Source: JAXIHJ01 sp034189755
Lineage (GTDB): Bacteria; Planctomycetota; Phycisphaerae; SM23-33
Assembly: GCA_034189755.1 (NCBI GenBank)
Contig: JAXIHJ010000131.1
Location: forward strand, 1-21,197
Reading direction: 5' to 3'
Length of the DNA stretch: 21,197 nt
Part shown: positions 15,343-21,197 of the stretch, one piece after another
Numbering within the stretch: position 1 is the first letter of the stretch
How the letters are laid out: each line of letters begins with the position of its first letter
Notes under the pieces: model-generated
The model's input: only the letters and a program-made list of their open reading frames with translations
What the model was told of the DNA's origin: nothing
Database searches by the model: none
Program-made: the position numbers and the translations under genes

Positions 15343-16026
15343 TCACAGCCAGAACTCGCTTTTGAGTTCGTTTCCTTCGCGTGTTGCGCGGATAAAATCT
15401 GCCACCTTTCGGAGGTCTTTGACACCGGGCGCCTTTTCGACGCCGGAGGCGACGTCCACCGCCCAGGGCCTGACTAGCTCAATGGCTCGGCAGACGTTGG
15501 CGGCATCCAGCCCACCTGCGAGGATAATCGGATCGATTCCTGCTGTCGCGCCGGCTTGCCTCGCGCCGGCGACGAGGTCCCAGTTGAAACACTGTCCCGT
15601 CCCGCCGCGGGCGCCGGGGGCACAGGCGTCCAGCAAGACAGCCGCCAGGTTCGCGCGGCAGCGGCATGCATCCAGCCAGCCACGGACCTCGGCCAGCCAG
15701 CCTTCGTCCCGTACGCGAAAGGCCTTGATGCACGGTACGGCGATTTGGCCGACAATCTCCGGAGGCTCGTCGCCGTGAAGCTGTGCGTAGCCGATGCCCG
15801 TCCGGCGGACGACCCGGTTAATCGTCTCCGCTTCATCGTCGACAAACACGCCCACCGCAGCAACCCAGGGCGGCAGACAGTCCACGACGGCCCTTGCCTG
15901 ATCCGGCGAGACCCAGCGGGGCGACTGTGCAAAAACCAGCCCGATCGCATCGGCGCCCATCTGTGCTATCCGCACGGCGTCGGAAGGCTCGCGAAGCCCC
16001 TCTATTTTCACACGTACACGCTGCAT
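15343..16026 (-). CDS. trpF: phosphoribosylanthranilate isomerase with Cys-to-Glu change
   Basis: 227 aa TIM barrel that performs the Amadori rearrangement of phosphoribosylanthranilate in tryptophan synthesis. Conserved blocks: PRWVSPDQA (about 37-45), VGVFVDDEAETI, AQLHGDEPPE, IKAFRV, LLDACAPGARGGTG with the expected acid Asp, and the phosphate-binding ILAGGL and VDVASGVE. The N-terminal signature, normally KICGL, reads KIEGL: the catalytic general-base Cys is Glu. All other key positions look intact, so the enzyme is probably active or altered rather than decayed. ATG 16026 fits the family start. No other trp gene is in the window. Confidence 0.9.
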   Translation of the reverse strand: MQRVRVKIEGLREPSDAVRIAQMGADAIGLVFAQSPRWVSPDQARAVVDCLPPWVAAVGVFVDDEAETINRVVRRTGIGYAQLHGDEPPEIVGQIAVPCIKAFRVRDEGWLAEVRGWLDACRCRANLAAVLLDACAPGARGGTGQCFNWDLVAGARQAGATAGIDPIILAGGLDAANVCRAIELVRPWAVDVASGVEKAPGVKDLRKVADFIRATREGNELKSEFWL

Positions 16027-16171
16027 GGTTACACCACCCAAGCCCACCCGCTTTATCAAGCGGGGTTCTGCCAATTACCACCTTACCCTTGACGCTCCTT
16101 GCTTGCAATGCCCTCATTCGCAACATATGCTGCCGCGCGTTATTGTCGCCGTCTCACCACTGTCGGTATGC

Positions 16172-16200
16172 TTGACACGTGTGCATCGTGGGTCTATTGT
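16172..16200 (+). promoter_or_regulatory. promoter of tRNA-Leu
   Basis: A perfect TTGACA (16172-16177), a 17-base spacer and TATTGT (16195-16200) predict a start about nine bases before the mature tRNA. Confidence 0.7.
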
Positions 16201-16215
16201 GAGGTTTTGATGTTT

Positions 16216-16301
16216 GCCCGGGTGGCGGAATTGGCAGACGCGCCAGGTTGAGGGCCTGGTGGACCTTTCGGTCCATGCTGGTTCAAATCCAGTCCCGGGC
16301 A
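16216..16301 (+). tRNA. tRNA-Leu (anticodon GAG)
   Basis: 86-nt class II tRNA. The acceptor stem GCCCGGG/CCCGGGC (16216-16222 with 16294-16300) carries discriminator A at 16301. The anticodon stem CCAGG/CCTGG has loop TTGAGGG, anticodon 16250-16252. A long variable arm (GGACC/GGTCC) and GTTCAAATCC T-loop are present. The CCA end is not encoded. Confidence 0.96.
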
Positions 16302-16380
16302 GTCAAAGCGGCACCTGAAGCGATTCCTTAAGGCACTCCGCCGGCGGAAAAATTGGCTGGTTTGAACCTTGTACTACGGC

Positions 16381-16399
16381 CTATTTTAGTGCAAAATAG
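16381..16399. promoter_or_regulatory. AT-rich inverted repeat before the small-protein pair
   Basis: CTATTTT (16381-16387) and AAAATAG (16393-16399) are perfect inverted copies around AGTGC, 53 bases before the first small gene. It could be an operator or a promoter-overlapping site; it does not match a Fur box. Confidence 0.3.
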
Positions 16400-16451
16400 A
16401 GTCTGTGGCAGCGGGTTATTTTTTCAGCCGATGCGCAACGGAGAGGCGGAC

Positions 16452-16691
16452 ATGACTGGCGATGAGGGTGTTTACGTTCCTGACTTTTCTGCCGTGATCC
16501 GTCTGGAAGAGCAGTTGGCCGAGAGCTTGCGGGAAACGGCTGACGACCTCGCCCACACGGAGTTCTTCGACGCCGAGCAGCGCGCCGAGTTGTATACGAT
16601 CCTCGAGGCCATGAGGTCCGACACCGAATTGCACCACGACACCTTGGTTCGCCTCAACAAGAGGATGTCCGGGGAGGTATCCCATGCTTGA
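16452..16691 (+). CDS. small helical protein, possible ferritin-like half (A)
   Basis: 79 aa, not assigned to a named family. Two long helices are expected: about 14-35 (RLEEQLAESLRETADDLA) and about 40-72, the latter with an E-x-x-H pattern in DTELHHDTLVRL. Such a pattern is typical of one helix of a ferritin-like bundle. ATG 16452 follows GGAGAGG, whereas the frame upstream to 16353 has no start signal. The next gene overlaps its last eight bases, indicating coupled translation. A ferritin-like fold is an inference. Confidence 0.65.
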   Translation: MTGDEGVYVPDFSAVIRLEEQLAESLRETADDLAHTEFFDAEQRAELYTILEAMRSDTELHHDTLVRLNKRMSGEVSHA

Positions 16692-16875
16692 GCAAGCATT
16701 GCTGGCCGACCGCTTTCAGCTGCTGCTTGCCAGGCAGCAGCAGGCGGCCAGAGCCTACACCGACCTGGCGGCCGTGCAGAACGACTCGGCGCTATGCGAG
16801 CAGCTTCGGCAACTAAGCCTGGACAAGCAGCGACACGTTCACCTGACCGAACGGCTTCTGGAAATCGTTCAGTAG
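16684..16875 (+). CDS. small helical protein, possible ferritin-like half (B)
   Basis: 63 aa, two helices: about 5-32 (ARQQQAARAYTDLAAVQ) and about 37-62 (LRQLSLDKQRHVHLTERLLEIV). The second resembles the last helix of rubrerythrin/ferritin-like proteins, where D-E-x-x-H is usual; here it is D-K-Q-R-H. The ATG overlaps the stop of the preceding gene (ATGCTTGA). The product may pair with that protein. No metal site is complete within one chain, so metal binding is unproven. Confidence 0.65.
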   Translation: MLEQALLADRFQLLLARQQQAARAYTDLAAVQNDSALCEQLRQLSLDKQRHVHLTERLLEIVQ

Positions 16876-16924
16876 ACCGACCTTACAGTCGCAGCAGACG
16901 GGCGCTCACCAGGCGGGGCAAGAC

Positions 16925-18037
16925 TCACATCGACAGATCCGCAAGGCGCTGTGCCCTGTCGCGGGCGACGAGCGCATCGATAAGCTCGTCCATGTCACCG
17001 GAGATGATACGCTGAAGGTTGAAGTTAGAGCCTTCTTGGCCTTCGACTTTGAGGCGATGATCGGTACAGCGGTTTTGTGGGAAATTATATGTGCGGATGC
17101 GCTGGGACCGGTCGCCGGAGCCGATCATGGACTTTCTCGCGGCGGCCTCGGCGGCCGTCTGCTGGCTGCGGTGATGTTCGAAAATGCGAGCGGCGAGAAT
17201 ACGTCGGGCCTTGGCGCGGTTCTTGTGCTGCGATTTCTCATCGCGCATCGAGACGGTGATTCCGGTGGGCAGATGCTCGAGTTTGACGGCCGACTCGACT
17301 TTGTTAACGCTTTGTCCGCCAGGCCCGCCGGCGCGACTGGTGTGCTCGGCGACATCCTTTTCCCAATCGATCTGCACGTCGATGTTTTTCGGCTCGGGCA
17401 GGACGGCAACAGTGGCTGCGGACGTATGGATGCGCCCGGCGGCTTCGGTTTTGGGCACTCGCTGAACGCGGTGCCCGCCGGCTTCGTAGCCCAGCCGGCC
17501 CCAGACGCCTTCGCCTTTGACGTTGACGATGACCTCGCGGAACCCGCCCAGCTCCGTAGCGGCGGCGTTCAGGACCTCAAAGCTCCAGTTGCGGGTTTCA
17601 GCATGGTGACTGTACATGTTCAGTAAGTCGGCCGCGAACAGGGCCGCTTCATCCCCGCCCGTGCCGGCGCGAATCTCCAGCATGATCGAATCGATCTGCT
17701 CGTCGTCCGACATGACCAGCAGGCCTTTGATTTGCTCCAGGGCCTCGGGAGCTTTGCTTTGCAGGGATTTGATCTCCGCCGCAGCCAGCGCTTTAAGCTC
17801 CTCGTCAGCCTCCGCCTCGTCAAGAACCGCCTGCGCATCGTTGCGATCGGCTTCAATTTTCTTGTAGGCGCGGTACGGCTCGACGATCTTGGCCAGCCGG
17901 GCGTGCTCCCTAGACAGCGAAACAACCTTCACCGGATCGCTCGCAACGGTTGGATCATTCAACTGCTCAACAACCTCAACGTAGCGGCGGTCGAGTTCTT
18001 CCAGCCTGTTGATTAATGCTTTTTCCGAAGCGGTCAT
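16925..18037 (-). CDS. prfA: peptide chain release factor 1
   Basis: 370 aa class I release factor for UAA and UAG. The RF1-type stop-codon motif P-x-T is present as VPKTEAAGRIHTSAATVAV (about 200-218), which sets it apart from RF2. The peptidyl-hydrolysis GGQ motif lies in AGGPGGQSVNKVESAVK (about 249-265). The N-terminal coiled region and C-terminal NFPQNRCTDHR block complete the family. It lies after rpmE on the same strand, but a terminator between them implies a separate or read-through transcript. prmC, a common partner, is not adjacent. Confidence 0.96.
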   Translation of the reverse strand: MTASEKALINRLEELDRRYVEVVEQLNDPTVASDPVKVVSLSREHARLAKIVEPYRAYKKIEADRNDAQAVLDEAEADEELKALAAAEIKSLQSKAPEALEQIKGLLVMSDDEQIDSIMLEIRAGTGGDEAALFAADLLNMYSHHAETRNWSFEVLNAAATELGGFREVIVNVKGEGVWGRLGYEAGGHRVQRVPKTEAAGRIHTSAATVAVLPEPKNIDVQIDWEKDVAEHTSRAGGPGGQSVNKVESAVKLEHLPTGITVSMRDEKSQHKNRAKARRILAARIFEHHRSQQTAAEAAARKSMIGSGDRSQRIRTYNFPQNRCTDHRLKVEGQEGSNFNLQRIISGDMDELIDALVARDRAQRLADLSM

Positions 18038-18096
18038 GGCTTCTCACAAACATTTACAGCGGGATCGGTAAAGCGGCTCACAGCGCCATGCCATAC

Positions 18097-18134
18097 AAAA
18101 ACGCCGACATTCCTTCTGCGTGGCGTGTCGGCGT
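18097..18134 (-). terminator. Rho-independent terminator between rpmE and prfA
   Basis: On the - strand ACGCCGACA pairs with TGTCGGCGT (18126-18134 with 18101-18109), loop 16 bases, followed by TTTTG. A shorter alternative ACGCC/GGCGT pairing exists in the same stretch. It lies 17 bases beyond the rpmE stop. Confidence 0.75.
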
Positions 18135-18151
18135 CTTGGCGGTCGAAGGGG

Positions 18152-18388
18152 CTATTTTTTGGCGCCGCTGGCGGGCTTCTTGAAATAGTCGCCGCCGTAT
18201 TTGCGCTGGAACTTCTCCACCCGGCCGGCAGTATCTACGTACTTCTGTTTTCCCGTAAAGAACGGGTGGCAGGCGCTGCAGATGTCCACCTGTAGGTTTC
18301 TGCCCACTGCCGAGCGGGTTTGGAACGTGTTGCCACAGGCGCACGTTACGGTAATCTCGCTGTATTCCGGATGTATTCCTGCTTTCAT
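18152..18388 (-). CDS. rpmE: 50S ribosomal protein L31, zinc (C+) form
   Basis: 78 aa. The start MKAGIHPEY, then CACGNTFQTRS, the Cys pair in DICSACHPFFTGKQK and the RVEKFQRKYG tail are all typical. The Cys residues make this the zinc-binding form, which in many bacteria is swapped for a Cys-free paralogue when zinc is scarce. A GAGG motif precedes the ATG by nine bases. The Lys-rich extreme C-terminus (KKPASGAKK) is a modest extension. prfA lies downstream. Confidence 0.96.
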   Translation of the reverse strand: MKAGIHPEYSEITVTCACGNTFQTRSAVGRNLQVDICSACHPFFTGKQKYVDTAGRVEKFQRKYGGDYFKKPASGAKK

Positions 18389-18427
18389 AATGCTGCCTCA
18401 ACGCAAGTGGAATTTGTCAAACCTGCC

Positions 18428-18455
18428 AGTTTACCAAGCCTGCCGAATTGTTCAA
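18428..18455 (-). promoter_or_regulatory. possible rpmE promoter
   Basis: On the - strand TTGAAC (18450-18455), 16 bases and TAAACT (18428-18433) lie about 40 bases before the rpmE ATG. Moderate fit to sigma-70. Confidence 0.4.
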
Positions 18456-18508
18456 GGGGGATTTCTCGGCCAGAATAAAGGCTCAGGGGTATACCATCGG
18501 CGCAGTTG

Positions 18509-19141
18509 CTAGTAATACAGCAGATCGGTCAGGAGGCGGACGATCTCCGGGACGCGGTGTGCCATCAGCGCCAGCGGTGCGACCATCATTGCCGTGGCCA
18601 CCAGCAGCAACGAAACGGCCATGGGGGTGGTCTCTGCACGCACCTGCGACAGTGTCTTGGCAAGCGAGGCCTGGAAGCGCCCGGCCAATTCCTCGCTGCC
18701 GCCTACCAGCCGCACAGAAACGTTGCGAACCAGCCAGAAACCACTGATTCGGACGAATGCGCTGTCGTGCTCGATATCGAAGCCGTCCGGACGGGACTTA
18801 GGCTGCAAGCCGATCGCCCTAAGTGAGCGGGCGATGCAGTTTCGGGCCTGGGCGGGCGGCATGTTATATATAACCCAGCTCTTGCCCCGTGGCGCCAGCA
18901 GTACAATCGCGCCGGCCAGGGTCGCAGCTACCGCCAGCAGCGTTGTCGGGGAATGACCAACCGCGGGCAGGACAAACAGCGGACTCAGCGCAGCCAGCAG
19001 CATCGCGAAATCCCGCCGGCTCGTCAGAAGCTGCGGGTGCCGCCGGCTGTTCAACAGCCCGAGAATCAGAAAATAGACCGCCACCGGCACCACCATCGTG
19101 GCAATCCCAGCCGAGCCACCGAATTGTTCCACACTCAGCAC
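18509..19141 (-). CDS. hypothetical membrane protein with four TM segments
   Basis: 210 aa, family not recognised. Predicted membrane spans are at about 12-31, 46-62, 67-83 and 172-195. A soluble domain of about 85 residues lies between spans three and four; it contains an amphipathic pattern (ARNCIARSLRAIGL) and a short beta-rich part (FVRISGFWLVRNVSVRLVGG). Start is GTG, with GGAG ten bases upstream. It lies 33 bp after the Arg-rich gene on the same strand, so the two are probably co-transcribed. Function unknown. Confidence 0.75.
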   Translation of the reverse strand: MLSVEQFGGSAGIATMVVPVAVYFLILGLLNSRRHPQLLTSRRDFAMLLAALSPLFVLPAVGHSPTTLLAVAATLAGAIVLLAPRGKSWVIYNMPPAQARNCIARSLRAIGLQPKSRPDGFDIEHDSAFVRISGFWLVRNVSVRLVGGSEELAGRFQASLAKTLSQVRAETTPMAVSLLLVATAMMVAPLALMAHRVPEIVRLLTDLLYY

Positions 19142-19174
19142 AGCTCGTGCTCCACTTATCGTCCCCGGTGTATT

Positions 19175-19588
19175 CTACTCGATGTCCTGACGTTTGGCCA
19201 CCTGCCTGTAGCCCAGGGCCCTAATAACATCCAGCACCTCTGTCCAGGTGGGGAATGGACGCTGGTTCACCTTTTTGTATTCATTGACGGCCTGAATGAA
19301 TTCGAACTGATCGCCGGTCATTTCGCCTTCTTCGGCTGCGCGTCGCGCGTCGCTTCGCCGCCGCCCTGGACCTCGGCGCCGATCCAATGCGCTGCGGCGC
19401 TCCTTGTCGCTGCGACGTTTCTTGCCGCTGCGGCGTTCCGTGCCGGAAGGAGGCTCCTTCTTCAGAACACGCCGTTTCAGTCCGCTACGCCTGTTTACAA
19501 CGCTGCGGCGAGTTTTCTTGCGCCGGCTTTCGCCGCGGCGTTCCTCGCCGTCCTGCTTCCCGATATCTTTATCTGTTGCCTCAGCCAT
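19175..19588 (-). CDS. Arg-rich basic protein with small conserved C-terminal domain
   Basis: 137 aa. Residues about 15-85 are extremely basic and repetitive, built from units such as ERRSGKKRR and DRRRGPGRR. Residues about 88-130 are a compact, ordinary-looking domain (GDQFEFIQAVNEYKK, then FPTWTEVLDVIRALGYR). The basic part could bind nucleic acid, acidic protein or the membrane surface. ATG 19588 has GGGAG eight bases upstream. Its upstream neighbour encodes a strongly acidic protein. No named family is recognised. Confidence 0.78.
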   Translation of the reverse strand: MAEATDKDIGKQDGEERRGESRRKKTRRSVVNRRSGLKRRVLKKEPPSGTERRSGKKRRSDKERRSALDRRRGPGRRRSDARRAAEEGEMTGDQFEFIQAVNEYKKVNQRPFPTWTEVLDVIRALGYRQVAKRQDIE

Positions 19589-19693
19589 GTTGAGTCTCCC
19601 GACCCGGATACGGACGGCCTTACCCCTATTTCATCGGCCGATTCGTAGCGCAGAGTCAAGTGCCTTTGACAAAACCAACCTCTGTAAAATGTC

Positions 19694-19711
19694 CGGCCGA
19701 AATCCCGGCCG
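19694..19711 (-). terminator. hairpin after the acidic-protein gene
   Basis: Two copies of self-complementary CGGCCG (19694-19699, 19706-19711) can pair around a 6-base loop. On the - strand a TTTT follows six bases later. A weak or partial terminator at best. Confidence 0.35.
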
Positions 19712-19719
19712 AGAATACC

Positions 19720-20169
19720 TCACAGATCTTCCTCGTCTTCGTCATCCCACTGATCGTCCGAGTCATCCTCGTCTTCGAGGTCTAAGGCGCTGTCCAGGCC
19801 TTCATCGAGTTGCCCATCGAGGCCGAAGCCTTCGTCTTCGTCCTCTTCATCTTCTTCGTTCCCTTCGGTCCCAAACTCGTCCAGGTCTTCGCGATCGGCA
19901 ATGATCTCACTAGCCTCATCCAGCAGGGCTTCCGGCACAAGCACCGGCACGCCGTGGGTCATTTCCCTGCTTCGAGCCTGCTTGGAGGCCAAGTCCTCCT
20001 CGTCAAGCTCTTCGTCCGTGCCGATCAGTGCTGGAATGTCGTGATCGTTCAGAAGTTCCCGGTAAAGCTCTGCCTCTGCTATGGCGCGGGCGAACACAGC
20101 CGGTACGAAATCCGTGTATTCTTCCCCTTCTTCCTCATGTGGTTCCAGCGTTTCATCATCCCGCGACAT
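19720..20169 (-). CDS. DUF2007-like protein with acidic tail
   Basis: 149 aa. Residues about 20-95 fit the DUF2007 (putative signal-transducing) pattern: FARAIAEAELYRELLNDHDIPALI, an insertion, then GVPVLVPEALLDEASEII. From about residue 96 to the end the chain is dominated by Asp and Glu and likely disordered. ATG 20169 is chosen because GAGGTG lies six bases before it; the longer frame to 20232 runs through the promoter region. A good -10 (TATACT on the - strand, 20209-20214) predicts a leader of about 33 bases. The role is unknown; the adjacent Arg-rich product is a possible electrostatic partner. Confidence 0.75.
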   Translation of the reverse strand: MSRDDETLEPHEEEGEEYTDFVPAVFARAIAEAELYRELLNDHDIPALIGTDEELDEEDLASKQARSREMTHGVPVLVPEALLDEASEIIADREDLDEFGTEGNEEDEEDEDEGFGLDGQLDEGLDSALDLEDEDDSDDQWDDEDEEDL

Positions 20170-20490
20170 TGCGCACCTCACTACCATGGGACCTACGATT
20201 CGCCAAGAAGTATACACTGTCATTTTCGGCACCGAGGCAAAAATATTTCAACTATTTCGACAAAAAACATCCCTGCCCTTGCAGGGTTATAGCGTGAGGC
20301 CGATCCCGGTTACGGAAGCGTTAATTCACGCCGGGCCGGGGAATATCCAGCCATGCGGGAAGTTCTGGGTTGCGGCTTAACGGAACACCACGGTAGAATG
20401 CACGCGAACAAAGAGTTTTCGGGCCGAACGTCCCTGCCATAGGATATAAGTTGAGGCGGTTTGGCTGACACCGACAGGTGGGAGAAACAC
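20170..20490. other. divergent intergenic region, 321 bases
   Basis: No gene seen. It holds the - strand -10 TATACT (20209-20214), a terminator-like hairpin (20262-20286) and, near the + strand gene, a TATAAG (20445-20450) with no convincing -35. Leader of the lipoprotein gene ends with AGGTGGGAG before ATG 20491. Confidence 0.5.
20262..20286 (-). terminator. orphan terminator-like hairpin
   Basis: On the - strand CCCTGC-AAGG-GCAGGG (20286 to 20271) is followed after three bases by TTTTTT (20267-20262). No - strand gene lies upstream of it within the window, so what it ends is unclear. Confidence 0.5.
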
Positions 20491-21197
20491 ATGCGACACT
20501 TGGGTTTAGGCATCCTGGGACTACTTTCGTTGGCAGTGCTGTGGACAACAGCCGGCTGTACTGCCAGCGGCAACGTGGAATTCACCACGGAAGCCCGTCT
20601 GGACCAGGGTCTGGTAATTATACTGCCCGGCATCGAGGGCGAAAGCCACATGAACCACGACATCCGTCGCGGGTTGGTAGCCGCCGGTATATATCGAGCG
20701 TTACCGATCCATCTATGGGGCCGGCCTATCCCCGGTGTGGGTATGCTGCTGAACCAGATGGACGTCATCGGCAACCGCCTGGCGGGGGGCCAGATTGCCA
20801 AGATGATCACGGCCTACCAGGACAGCCATCCGGGCCGACCGGTGTACCTCGTCGGCCATAGCGGCGGCGGTGGTGTGGCGGTCTTTTCCGCCGAAGCTCT
20901 GCCGCCCGGCCGAAAGGTCGACGGCCTGGTGCTGCTGTCGGCCAGCATCTCCAAGGGGTACGACCTGACCAAAGCGCTTGGCAAATGCCGTAACGGTATC
21001 GTGAACTTTTACTCCGAGGCGGACGTAGGCTTTTTGGTCATCGGCACGATCGTAGCCGGCAACGTAGACGGCGTGCACGGCCCGGCCGCCGGCGCGGTTG
21101 GCTTTGATTGGCCTACCGATGCCAAACAACGCGCCGCCTACAGCAAGCTGTACCAGGTTTCGATGAACGAAGCGATGACCGGTGGCGGTGATCCGCA
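20491..21197 (+). CDS. lipoprotein with alpha/beta-hydrolase fold (3' end outside window)
   Basis: At least 235 residues; the frame is open to the window edge. A lipoprotein signal sequence (MRHLGLGILGLLSLAVL, then the lipobox TAGC with Cys23) implies export and lipid anchoring. After it, LVIILPGIEG resembles the first strand and oxyanion region, and VYLVGHSGGGGVAVF (about 116-130) is the nucleophile elbow G-x-S-x-G with Ser as nucleophile. LVLLSASIS follows. The catalytic acid and His are not certain; HGP (about 195) is a partial hint and the rest is cut off. Substrate unknown. AGGTGGGAG precedes the ATG. Confidence 0.82.
   Translation, partial: MRHLGLGILGLLSLAVLWTTAGCTASGNVEFTTEARLDQGLVIILPGIEGESHMNHDIRRGLVAAGIYRALPIHLWGRPIPGVGMLLNQMDVIGNRLAGGQIAKMITAYQDSHPGRPVYLVGHSGGGGVAVFSAEALPPGRKVDGLVLLSASISKGYDLTKALGKCRNGIVNFYSEADVGFLVIGTIVAGNVDGVHGPAAGAVGFDWPTDAKQRAAYSKLYQVSMNEAMTGGGDP

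Noticed and set aside
13984..15477. 497-codon open frame on the + strand
   Set aside because: It is antisense to ahcY and the end of trpF, both well supported. Long antisense frames are expected in GC-rich genes, and the product resembles no family.
16302..16451. tRNA-Leu used as an integration site (att)
   Set aside because: No repeated copy of the tRNA 3' end and no integrase were found in the window.
16877..16924. Bidirectional terminator between the small-protein pair and prfA
   Set aside because: No stem with a T-run on either strand; the stretch is only about 49 bases.

Overview
The window looks like a piece of chromosome from a GC-rich bacterium. The best guess is Planctomycetota, perhaps the Phycisphaerae side. 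This is an inference from gene content: GYF_2-type domains, a response regulator with an excisionase-type HTH, an acidic DUF2007-like protein next to an Arg-rich protein, many GTG/TTG starts, and a repeat-derived insertion inside mnmG. It has not been tested by any search. Most genes are housekeeping. The accessory signals are the gene between nusB and ftsY, the 6.0-6.9 kb gene, the 9.3-13.7 kb signalling block and the small-protein loci.

Layout. 1-167 is the 3' end of an unrecognised + strand gene. 199-2562 is a tightly overlapped - strand operon: a two-TM protein, a CDP-alcohol phosphotransferase (pgsA-like) and ribBA. A divergent promoter region separates it from the + strand run 2659-5931: MEMO-family protein, ribH (own promoter), nusB, a GxxExxY/PD-(D/E)XK protein and ftsY. 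The GxxExxY gene lies between two near-identical 28-bp inverted repeats, one of which forms part of the 3' end of nusB. This looks like a small mobile unit. Next come a - strand GYF_2 + HExxH membrane metallopeptidase-like gene with an unclear 5' end (6022-6876) and mnmG (7118-9025), which carries an in-frame repeat insertion.

9308-13735 is a signalling block. It holds flgM (anti-sigma-28) with a strong terminator, then a three-gene overlapping operon: an HTH-receiver regulator, an HDOD-GAF-like-histidine kinase and a receiver-GAF-like regulator. ahcY and trpF follow on the - strand; TrpF has Glu in place of the usual catalytic Cys. A class II tRNA-Leu(GAG) with a good promoter comes next, then two overlapping tiny helical proteins that may be two halves of a ferritin-like fold. 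prfA and rpmE (- strand) are separated by a terminator. The last - strand group is a four-TM protein, an Arg-rich basic protein and a DUF2007-like protein with a very acidic tail. The window closes inside a + strand lipoprotein with an alpha/beta-hydrolase fold.

Functional links. ribBA and ribH supply two branches of riboflavin synthesis. NusB, FtsY, MnmG, RF1, L31 and tRNA-Leu serve transcription and translation. AhcY recycles S-adenosylhomocysteine. The kinase and its two receiver partners form a probable local phosphorelay beside flgM. No rRNA, CRISPR array, transposase or convincing riboswitch was seen.
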